From Anadara kagoshimensis (taxonomy: Eukaryota; Mollusca; Bivalvia; Arcoida; Arcidae), in the NCBI GenBank assembly GCA_021292105.1, contig CM037871.1, positions 16,375,960-16,439,959 of the forward strand: a stretch of DNA of 64,000 bases, written 5' to 3'. How positions within the stretch are numbered: position 1 is the stretch's first letter; every line of letters begins with the position of its first letter. Of the stretch, positions 10,335-21,224 are shown piece after piece. A program made the position numbers and the translations under genes. The notes beneath the pieces were generated by a model. That model did no database searches and was not told the DNA's origin. It saw only the letters and a program-made list of their open reading frames with translations.

Positions 10335-12425
10335 CAGGGACAATTATAAAAGAGTGTGCGTGCTGCTACAACGAGTGGCTAACTCCAAATGCTGTATAAT
10401 CATACATGACCCTTTATATACGCCAAAACACGCACGTTTTCTCGTGAATACTAATACCCGTGTAAGCACCCGTGAATCCGCAATGCGGTAAAATCGTACC
10501 AGATTTTAACTTTAGTGATCACATGACAATCACTCCTGGTCCACATGTTGGACACCAAACCTATATACAAAATCACTCATGTGCAACATGTTAACTTTTA
10601 TAAATTTATACTTGAACACGAGAGAAATCAACAAAACACCCTGACTGGTCGCGAAAACGCATAAATTCTCCGATATGTATTTTCTATAAAAAGAAACAAT
10701 CTTCATAGGATAAAGATACAAATTATTAAGAAGCCACCATGCTCCGCTAAAAATAAGATTTTTCTTTGCACCTTGAAATTTGTTTACTGTACAAGTAGCT
10801 TGGACCGTACTGTCCAGGTAGCTCACAAATAAAACAAAATAATTCAATGTTCTCTACATTATTTATTGATTGCGATTTTTGCTTCTAGAAGCTGAATATT
10901 TTAATATTGCATTATTTTAAATTTCTTATGTTAACCAAAAGCAAAATATAGTCCAGTCAATTTACAGTTTGATTTTTAACCAATTGCAACTGGAAATATT
11001 TTACTACTAATATGGACTTAAATACATTAAATCTTTATGTGAAAAACTTCTACAAACATCTGGCTTTAATGACAAGGGTCATAACTCTTGTTTAACCGGT
11101 GGGACTTTAGTGCCATTATCCATTTCCATGTTGCTATTTAAAAAAACGTAAAGCAATAAATTAAAAAAAATATTTTCAATGAGGGACTTCATTCATGACA
11201 TATCCTAGTGTGAGAAAGTTTGTGAGCCCGCTTGCCGATGGTCTTTGGTTTCCTCTAAACTGGGGAGGCATCAACAAGTAACCATTGCGATGTTCTTACT
11301 GTCTCGATGTAAATGAAATATTCTTGACTTGAACATTACATTTCGTGAAATCAAACCTTGCTTTAAAGTAAGGTTAAATTTATAATTATTCTATTAGAGA
11401 AAATTGTTCCTTATACTCGAATAATGCAACGTAGCTTGAATGTCTGGTGTTGAGCTACCTGTAAAGTAAAATGTGAGTTACCTGTATAGACAACAGAATA
11501 GCATGCGACCGTCCTAATTAATTTTTTTTAAAGTTTTTCTCCAATCTTATAAAACCTGTAACAAGTCACAATTCCTGTTTAACATTCATAGCTCGCTAAC
11601 TGTCTGCATTGTGGTATTAAATACTAGACGAACATAGAGAAAATCATGTCCGTATAAAAAATCGCAGAACAGTTCATAACAACAATAATATTAGATAATC
11701 CCACATAAGTTTGACCAAACTGTTTTCATTCATCGCTTCAGAAAACAGAGCTACCAGCGACTGAACTTCCGTCCCCACACTGTGAATCTAAGTGATATTG
11801 TTTCGTCATAGCGCATGTAGCCTGTCTTGCCCTAGGGTTAAGCAGAAAAATCTCACCCTGTTAAAACGATGGATTTTCTGATCCAGTATGGGAGAATGTA
11901 ATTTTTAATTATGTTTTCTGTCATACCCTATTCTTGCCTTGCATTGTACGGTAAGCAGAATTTCTATAAATGCTTTGATTTTTTCCTATATTGAACGTCA
12001 ACTTTGCACTCAATTGTTTATTTATTAATTTTTTTTTATATTTATTTATATAATTAATTATTAATTAATTAATTTATTTATTTATTTATTAATATATATA
12101 TATATATTTGGATTATCCTAATCTCTACCATGATTCGATTCTGTTTCATGTTATAACAGGGGGTGTTGCAACCGCCCCTTAAATCCGCCACTGCATGCAT
12201 TATCTAGAGTAGTATAACAATATTTATTTTTCATAAATTACATAAGTGGATTAATTATATTTACACAAACATATTAGATTCTGAAACAAGAGCAAATTCT
12301 TAATATGAATCAGGCTCTCAAAACACTAATTACAAAGAAATATTATACATGTGAATTTTGCAATAAATACAAAAATATTAATTTTTTGCAAAGATATCCT
12401 TAATTTGATATAAAAATACATTTGT
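10335..12425. other. Intergenic; DIRS flank, SINE tail, otherwise unrecognised
   Basis: The first about 150 bases are probably the 5' region of the DIRS-like element. A SINE 3' tail fragment sits at 11287-11345. An AT-rich low-complexity tract lies at about 12020-12110. The 105-codon minus reading frame at 10530-10847 shows no recognisable protein family. Confidence 0.45.
11287..11345 (+). mobile_element. SINE 3' tail fragment
   Basis: GTCTCGATGTAAATGAAATA followed by TTCTTGACTTGAACATTA matches the end of the tRNA-headed SINE family in this window. Confidence 0.55.
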
Positions 12426-12426
12426 T

Positions 12427-12950
12427 CTACAGTACAGGTCTGTCGAAAGTTTAACACCGAGCTGACGCAAAGGAACCGAGACTCGGCTGCCGAGGGGCCG
12501 AGCTGTGGAGTGAATGAGTAATGGTGTTTAACGTCCCAGTCAAGAATATTTAACTTATATCGAGACGTCGCCAGCTATAGGCGAAATTGCAGAAATTTCG
12601 CCTGTGCGTTGCGCTTATGGCATTATACAGCAGGGTTCTTTAGCGTGCCAAGCCCACCGTGACACGGGACCTCGTTTATTTTAAGTTCCCATCCGAAAGA
12701 ACCGTGGCTTTCATTTCGTAATGCCGAGTGCTTGGCGAAAGAACAGTCACTACCCACTTTCTAGTCTTCGGTCAGACCCGGCCGGGGTTCGAACTGTGAC
12801 CTCCCACTTACGGAGGACCGAGGAGCTGTAGACAGGTAGTGGCTAAAAAGCTGTCCACATGGCCCCTCGGCATCTAAAACTGTCCACAGCTCGGCAACTC
12901 ATTCGGCCCCTCGTTACATTTAATTGTCCACAGCTCAGTGGGTAGTGCGC
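12427..12950. mobile_element. TIR element copy A (CCTGTCGAAAGTTTAAC family), interrupted by a SINE
   Basis: The left end TACAGTACAGGTCTGTCGAA is followed by AGTTTAACACCGAGCTGACG. GGCCGAGCTGT and CCCCTCGGC modules follow on either side of the nested SINE. A clear right TIR is not found, so the right limit is approximate. Confidence 0.6.
12510..12822 (-). mobile_element. tRNA-headed SINE, near full length, with target-site duplication
   Basis: On the minus strand the head keeps a B-box-like GTTCGAACCCCG at about 12790. Next come the ACTTTCTAGTCTTCGGTC complement, the CACTCGGCATTACGAAATGA block, the body, and a tail GACGTTAAACACCATTACTC. It is flanked by direct repeats GAGCTGTGGA (12500-12509) and GAGCTGTAGA (12823-12832), a typical LINE-mobilised insertion nested in TIR element copy A. 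Confidence 0.85.
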
Positions 12951-13143
12951 AATTTTAACGAGCTACGCTCAAGTCTTAACCTAGCATGATAAATCTGACC
13001 CATACGGGTACCACGATTACGAAAAAGAAGGGAAAATAAAACGTTATGGTATCAATGCATAAATTCCTGAATGGAACTATTTTTATTATCGGGGCTCATA
13101 TCATTCTATTCTCTTATAACATGTTTTGGTTTATGTACCGATA

Positions 13144-13324
13144 TACAATCCAACCTGCTTAGAGGTCACCTCTATATAAGGACCAACTGCTTATTAAGGT
13201 CAGTAAAATTGTACCCCAATTGCTCTTTATTCATTTTATTTGAACATATATATAGTGACCACCTGTCCATAAAGGCCATTTTACAGGTTCCCTTGTGTGG
13301 CCTTTATAGTCAGGTTTGACTGTA
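13144..13324. mobile_element. MITE, CAACCTG...CAGGTTTGACTGTA family
   Basis: Terminal repeats TACAATCCAACCTGCTTAGA and CAGGTTTGACTGTATA are imperfect inverses. The internal CTCTATATAAGGACCAACTG and TTATTCATTTTATTTGAAC match the copies at 1317, 18198 and 37740. Confidence 0.75.
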
Positions 13325-13484
13325 TACAAAAATAATAGGTACATGAACATTTCTTAATTGATCTTTATTTCTTTTTATTGGTGTCTCATAAGTCAGTTTG
13401 GCCGGGTGTTAATATTTTAATGTGTTTTAGATCTAAGGAATTTTACAGTTCTATACTTATTAACATGTGACACTTGAATAAAAT

Positions 13485-13496
13485 AAATTATTATTA

Positions 13497-13532
<36 letters not shown>
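13485..13532. repeat. (TTA)n microsatellite
   Basis: Near-perfect trinucleotide run. Confidence 0.95.
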
Positions 13533-13535
<3 letters not shown>

Positions 13536-14221
13536 GTAAGGTGTACGAAAAGATTCTACGTTGTACTAAATCTCCCCATTGTATAAATTATCAATGGTTG
13601 ATCCAGGTATGGTATATGTGTATATAACCGTATCATACCGAATACACCGCCGTTTAAATATTTAATCACCTATTGATTGGATTTCCGTCTAATGGTACCG
13701 AACCGTAAAACACTTATACGTTAACAAAAAAACACATTCACTGTTCATTACCTATATAGCACAGGTAACCTAAACACTAAAGTATATCGATTATTATATT
13801 GGCATAGGTAAATGGCGATGTGGCTATAACGACACAGAAAATATTGTTGTTGTTTTTTTTTCTGTAAGCGACATTTTGAGTAATTAGGGAAAATCTTTGT
13901 GGATATTTTATTAGAGATTTTGTTGTTTTAATTTAAAAGTGGAGACTAAAACAGGTATTCGGTAAGTGAAACAAATACATTATTTAAATGACGCGTTTCA
14001 ACCAATCTAAAAACTTTGTTTTATAAAACGATCGCTTCTCTGGCTATACATGTGTGTTTGAAATGATTTTGTATTGTTTCACTGCAGATTATGATAAATG
14101 ACAATGGATACCCTATAAGTGAGGCTCGGTGTTAGGGTAAGCGACTGAATGTGGTACTATAAAAATCCATTAATTTTCCTAACGCATGAAATATGTATTG
14201 CATTTATTGTACTACAACTAC
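13533..14221. other. Upstream region of the EXD1-like gene; possible noncoding first exon
   Basis: No coding exon recognised. GGTATTCG at about 13954 followed by GTAAGTGA (13962) is a good donor-like site and could end a 5'UTR exon of the downstream gene. This is speculative. No strong TATA box was identified. Confidence 0.25.
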
Positions 14222-14515
14222 TATAGCTCAGTTGGTAGAGTGTTCGCTTCATAGGGGGGGGGGTTGTAGGTACGAACATCGGTGTTTAACCAAGACTTGA
14301 AAATTTGTATTGACTGTTTTTTCGTCAAGCACTCGGCATTTAGAGATGAAAGTCACGTGGTTCTTCGAAAGAGACCCGAAAACCCGATGCCCCGTGCAAT
14401 GGCACGTTAAAACACCCTCTCTGCACATTGTCCCAAGTGCACTGTTAACGTAAATCTTTTGCCACTTCACCTACATGAATAGCTGGCAACGTCTCAGTAT
14501 AAATGAACAATTTCT
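14222..14515 (+). mobile_element. tRNA-headed SINE with A box
   Basis: The head TAGCTCAGTTGGTAGAG is a textbook pol III A box, with a degenerate B box GGTACGAACATC after a G-run. The body (GTCAAGCACTCGGCATT, AAAGTCACG, GCTGGCAACGTCTCAGTATA) matches the family and the extreme tail is eroded. It lies upstream of the first recognised EXD1-like exon. Confidence 0.8.
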
Positions 14516-15114
14516 TTACTAATACGTTAAACCAAATTCATTCATACAAATTTTTTTGTAAAAAACTAACTGCACATATGTGTGTTTGACATGAGACATT
14601 GTTCTTTCGCTAAATAAGGTAACTGATACCTGGTATGAGGTTCAAAAACAGGGCAAGATGACAGTATTAATTTGCAGATACTTCTAAGCTACCATGTGTT
14701 ATATGCAGAATGCAATGGAGATTCAGATGATAGCAACAGTGCTAGCTCGCCCTTATTCAACCATAATCTTTATAAGAACCGAGGAACCGAATTATAATCT
14801 AAACAACCACATATGGCTTGCTAAATTGTCACAAACTACTCTAAGAATAATTTTGTTTGTGGATTATGCAAACATTTCATAGAGCATCCAATGAATTTAA
14901 ATGTTGACTAAATTGTTCTGTCATACGGCAAGTTTGATGTTCAAAACATCGCTGTATTATAGGGTTATTATATTGATATTGGGAAATATAGACCGGATTT
15001 GAAGCTTGTATAAATTTTGATTAAAAAAGGCATTTTCATCAGCAATTTTGAAACAATTTGTGATAGATTGAGAGCTTACTCGGTCTAATAAATTTCTTTT
15101 AAATTTATTTTCAG

Positions 15115-15141
15115 TTTTAGAAACAACACATTTTGTTCGTC
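15115..15141 (+). other. Alternative splice acceptors upstream of the EXD1-like ATG
   Basis: Two acceptors are possible. The AG at 15113-15114 follows a better pyrimidine tract and leaves an in-frame TAG at 15118-15120, making the ATG at 15142 the true start and this segment 5'UTR. The AG at 15119-15120 starts an exon at 15121 that is open in frame upstream of the ATG, leaving room for a further N-terminal exon. The choice decides whether this is a short 259-residue protein or the C-terminal part of a longer one. Confidence 0.5.
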
Positions 15142-15461
15142 ATGCCGAATTTGAAGCTTGTCACTTCAGTGGCCGCCTCTAACAAGGCTGTACATAAACT
15201 ACTATGTTTAGACAGACCTGTAGTAGGGTTAACACACAAGGGCGTTAACAAGGGCGTAGACGGTAAGTATAATAGAAATAGAAGGAAATATTTTTTATCA
15301 TAACTATTTAATTTTTTTGTCATTTTTAATTTCTAATTTATCACATGTATTTTTAACACACACACACCACACGCGCGCACACACACACACATTGCATACA
15401 TTTAATATAATATAATATATATTATTGCGTACAATTTAACACACACTTTAACAAACATATC

Positions 15462-15496
<35 letters not shown>

Positions 15497-18400
15497 TTAC
15501 TGCTGTATATTGAATGTACATGTATATTTTTTCGCTAATTTTTATAGATGGCCGTGTCTCATAAGTCTTTTAGGCTGGATGTCATGATATTTTATTTTTG
15601 TATTGTATATGTTATTATGTATGTTTTATGGCATGTGACACGTTAATAAAATAAATTATATATAGTATAGATAGCAATAAGGGCAAGATCGATAATTATT
15701 TGATAATTATCAAGGCGATTAAAAGTTTTTAGCGTCATCACAAACTTATATGATGTTTCTGTGTCCAAAATTATTCTAGATATGTTTGACGTCCCTTAGT
15801 TCCATGTACCTTTCATTCCAAATTTTAATGTTACACTCTGGGGCCGGGGGTGAAGCCAGCCAAACAGGAGGTGATATCTTTTTCGGATCACCGGACTTCA
15901 CACCCTTAAGATTAGTGGCGGCAGGTAAATGTAAAAAGTCTTGTATGACAAGTCATAAGTTTAAACGTAAAATCTTGTAAGACTTCAAATCTTATAAGAT
16001 TTGTATTATATGATTAATCTTGTAGTGAAAACCCCACTTTAGGTAACTTTACTTGAATAGTCATCATGACCCAAGGTGTGTTATAATCGTGAACCAATGT
16101 TATAACAGAAAGGACAACTTAACATCGCAGGAAAACATTAAATTCCTGTAAATGTTGGGGGCGGGAGGAGACAGTTCTAGTTTTCACTCATGCTTTTATT
16201 TTATTCAATTTGTCATCCATAGGGACTATAACACTCGTCGCCGTATCCACATTCGATGGTGACGTCTATTTATTTGATATCAAGACATGTCCGGACATAA
16301 TGTTGCTGGGAGGATTAATACGGTTATTACAGTCTGTGGAAGTTGTTAAGGTAAATATATATATATGGAATCATCATGTCCGTCTGACCATCTGGTCGTC
16401 TGTTTGTCCGTCCAAATACCGTGTCCTCTCCAAATCTTCTATGTCAATGAATGAACTTTCACTAAAAATTTTCTTTCATTCAAAATGTTCCGTCCCTTAG
16501 TTCCATGTTTTTTTCATTCTCTCTCTTTTTTAATTGTTCACGTGACCAGTGTAGCTAGCTAGTCCCGATGTGCTCATCCGGTCTCAATTCCGTGAAGGAA
16601 GTTCACGTGCTTAACTTAAACGTTATTTTCCAGTTTTCAACGATTTACTTTGCTTTTGAAATTGTGATTTGAACATGAGCAGGTATGTTGTGTTTGATTG
16701 GTACCTCTACATATTAGTTTTTGAGGACTTAAAAATACCTCGTGTCACACACGAAGGCTCGTTGACTTATTGCATAGAAAAATATTAAACTCGTTTAATA
16801 AATTCAATATTACTTAAGCACTCATGGTATATATAAGACCCTCTATATAGTGCATTGTATATTTATCAGTTTTAACATTCCTATACAATTTTTTGTTTTG
16901 ACAGGTTGTACACGACTGTAGTCTTATAAGTGTCCTGTTACATAAGAGATATGAAATTACTCTCAAAAACTACTTCGATACACAGGTATGGCGTATAATT
17001 TACACTAAAGTTAAATCACAAAAATCTAACTCACAAATTGTAACTGTTTCATTTAAAGAACAGGATCAGGCCCCAGTTTGACAATTATTTCTTAACTAAG
17101 ATTTCTCTTAAATCAAATTTTACAAATTTAAAATATTAATGATTTTGTAAGATATTCGGGAATTTAAGATGTCATTTTGAAGATCATTAAAAGCTTTAAA
17201 CATCTGCATTCAGTGTTTGTCAAAAATGGTTCCAATAAATATTGTTAAAACTTTCTTAATTTAGGTTAAGAAAAATCTTAGTTGTCATGTGCTGTTTTTT
17301 AATTTCTATTAAAATAATGCATTCAAAAACAGCAGTTGTCATGTGCTGTTTTTGAATGCATTATTTTAATAGAAATTCAAAAACAGCACATGACATAGTT
17401 AAGGAATAATTGTGAAACTGGTCCCTGGAATACAATCATTCCTTAACTTGAATTGAAATAATGAAATATATGTGTTAATTTTTTTTCAAGATATTCAATA
17501 ATGTTGGGGTTCATTCTAAAGATTCAAGCTTATGAAAGCAGTTTCTAGTTATGTGGAAAATTTAAATTCTTGGCCCCATGAAAGATTGCTAAAATTAGAA
17601 AACTGTATCTTAATGTACAGTGTCCGCCTGTCCGCTCGAAAAAATTATCGATAATCAGCCCTCTTGATACTGAACGCAAGATCTTTTAATAATTGAATCT
17701 TAACTATGATCCGACCGGGTTCAAACCAACGGAAGCTCTAACGCTGGGCCACCGAGGCAGTCGAATAAATTAGGAGTATGAAAGAAACTAAAAGATCTTT
17801 TGAAAAAAAAAATGAAAATAGTCGAGTCCACAATTACAGGTATAAAGGGAATATAATAAATACATTTATTACATTATGATATGATTTTACTCTGATATCT
17901 TTGTTTTGATTGGTTAAACTACTTGCACGCGCGACACCATTTTTCATCATATTGCACTCTGGAACATGATGAAAGATCATATTGCATTATGCTAATCAAA
18001 TCCATCGTTGGAAACTACAAGCGACACAAGTCAGCTGAAGAAACTAGAAGAAAGAACAAGTTGGCAAAATGGTGCAAGTTATAATTTCATTGTCTTATAA
18101 ATTTATTACAATTGATCATTTTGTTGTTAATTATTATTTTGAAGATAATTAATAATTACAAATTTAAACTATAACAATGGCCCTCTTGTTTTAAAATACA
18201 GTCAAACCTGTCAATAAAGGTTACTTAAGGGAACTAGTAAAAGTGGCTTTTATGGGCAAGTGACCTTTATATATATATATATACAGGTTCAAGTAATATG
18301 AATAAAGAACAATTGGGATACAATTCTACTGTACTTTATAAGCAGATGACCCTTATATAGAGGTGACCTGTAAGTCAGGTTAGACTGTAGTTTACATGTA

Positions 18401-21161
18401 ATAAAACAATTATAGTATATTTTTTGCAGATTAAGTTTTTTCGGTTTAAAATTACAGAACAAAGTGAAAGCAGATTATGTCATCACAAGTAAAACGTGTT
18501 TTACCAGTTACGTTGTTAAAATTAAGTTTATTTTTATAGATAATACCTGAGTGTAAATAAATATACTCATTGTAGTTAACAAAAGTACAGTCCTGCCCAA
18601 AGTTTAACACTTAGCTAACGAATCGAATACGCTCATCTCGGTCCCTCGTTAGATGCCATCTGTCTAGGTAACTTTTCGGTAACTGTTATCTATCTCTCCG
18701 AAACCTTTACCAGCTCTCTAGCTATAGCTGTCCAAAATTATATCCGGAAAACCGAACTTTGACTCTTTTTTATTTGCTCGGTGTTAAATTTTTGACAGGT
18801 CAGTATCATACTAGATAAATACGGTAATATCGATTATATGTCTGTTTAAATAACGAAATATAAATATTCTATATAAATTTAAAAAAAAAAAACTCTTCTT
18901 TACAAATAGCGTTTATAATTAGTTACGTCCAATTAAATTGAAGAAGGTAAATGAATATTTCATTTTGAAATAGAGTTGTGAAATGGTGTTTAATGCCCAT
19001 ACCAAGATTATTTAATATTATCGGGGCGGCTATTTCTGTGATTTTTGAGGAAACTGGAATACCCAGAGGAAATCTTCAGCCATGACACTAGGATCTACCA
19101 GGAAATGCTTCAACCCTAGCCGATGATCAGAGGCGTTGCAATCCATAAACGCGCTTTAGACCACTCAGCCACAAAACACATATGCACAAACTACAGTACG
19201 GACCTGTCGAAAGTGTAACACTGAGCTTACGAAAAGGAGTCAAAGCTCGGCTAACGAGAGGCCGAAACATAGACAGCTAGTGGCTGAAACATAGACAGCT
19301 AGAGGCCGAAACATAGACAGCTAGTGGCCGAAACATAGACAGCTAGTGGCCGAAACATAGACAGCTAGAGGCCGAAACATAGACAGCTAGTGGCCGAAAC
19401 ATAGACAGCTAGAGGCCGAAACATAGACAGCTAGTGGCTGAAACATAGACAGCTAGAGGCCGAAACATAGACAGCTAGTGGCTGAAACATAGACAGATAG
19501 AGGCCGAAACATAGACAGCTAGTGGCCGAAACATAGACAGCTAGAGGCCGAAACATAGACAGCTAGTGGCCGAAACATAGACAGCTAGAGGCCGAAACAT
19601 AGACAGCTAGTGGCCGAAACATAGACAGCTAGTGGCCGAAACATAGACAGCTAGAGGCCGAAACATAGACAGCTAGTGGCCGAAACATAGACAGCTAGAG
19701 GCCGAAACATAGACAGCTAGAGGCCGAAACATAGACAGCTAGTGGCTGAAACATAGACAGCTAGAGGCCGAAACATAGACAGCTAGTGGCCGAAACATAG
19801 ACAGCTAGAGGCCGAAACATAGACAGCTAGTGGCCGAAACATAGACAGCTAGAGGCCGAAACATAGACAGCTAGTGGCCGAAACATAGACAGCTAGAGGC
19901 CGAAACATAGACAGCTAGTGGCCGAAACATAGACAGCTAGAGGCCGAAACATAGACAGCTAGTGGCCGAAACATAGACAGCTAGAGGCCGAAACATAGAC
20001 AGCTAGTGGCTGAAACATAGACAGCTAGAGGCCGAAACATAGACAGCTAGTGGCCGAAACATAGACAGCTAGTGGCCGAAACATAGACAGCTAGAGGCCG
20101 AAACATAGACAGCTAGTGGCCGAAACATAGACAGCTAGAGGCCGAAACATAGACAGCTAGTACCCGAAAAGCTGTCGAGAGATAGATACCATCTGTGGAA
20201 CAGGTGTCAAGACATAGCCTAGCGAGATGAACTGCCGATTCGTTACCAATACATTAGCTTCGTGTTAAACTTTCGACAGGCCTGTTTAGACGTTGACTCA
20301 CATGATAAGAAAACTTCATAGTGACTTGAAACGAATGAAATAATTTTTTATTAATGATAATAGGCATCGTCAAGGAAATACCAAAGTACACAAAATATTT
20401 TTTTACTTTTTGCCGTTTTAAATCTTGCTTAATTTGCATGGCTCGGGCATGTCTAATGACTCGCTTTAGAAAACGTTACTTTTCCGTAGCACCCGGCCTC
20501 ACTTCCCTGGTGGAAGTTCCTGTGTTTAAACTGATTTGCAAACTCTTTACTTTTGTTTGGGGTTGTGGTTTGAACATCGATTGATATTTTTGTTTTTGAT
20601 GTGCTTTAAAAAGTGTGACTGACTAGATTTGCTTTATGCCAATAAATACTATTATTATATTATTATTATTATTATTAATTTTTTTTATGTAATAAAGATT
20701 GACATTTCCGATCACAGCAATGATGATAGGCTTTATATAATTATAACAAGTTATACTATAAACCAGGAAATTTTGCGTCATTTATTTTTTTTATTTATTT
20801 GTTTATTTATTTGTTTATTTATTTATACCATGCAATCGGACATCTATGTACTGATTATTTCTCATAGTTGCTTAACCCCAAGGAGACTTCTGATGGAGAA
20901 AAAATTTATGTAACATTAATATTATAGAGCCTTCCTTAAATAAAACATTTTACAAAAATAATTTAAAATTTTGCCCAGTTTTTTTTCCATTAATTTCGCG
21001 CCGAAATACTCCCGTCCATTTATACGAAAGTAATAAGAACGCGAAAGTTTTAGATATACAGTGGTTTTAGTCCATCAAATATGTTTTTTCGAACATCAAC
21101 ATAGATGGACATTTATTATTAATATTAGATTGAATTAATATTTATTTTATTATTATTACAT

Positions 21162-21224
<63 letters not shown>

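Noticed and set aside
10530-10847. 105-codon minus-strand frame as a gene
   Set aside because: No domain, no neighbouring exons and AT-driven composition.
14222-14300. A functional tRNA gene with a good A box
   Set aside because: The B box is degenerate, no acceptor stem can be paired, and it continues directly into the SINE body.
16351-16500. Extension of EXD1-like exon 2 as coding
   Set aside because: A GTAAAT donor follows VVK and the next exon continues VVHDC in phase. The read-through runs into an RT-family tail.
19259-20162. CRISPR-like array of short repeats
   Set aside because: There are no unique spacers; units are contiguous, the context is eukaryotic, and the array sits in an intron within a TIR element.
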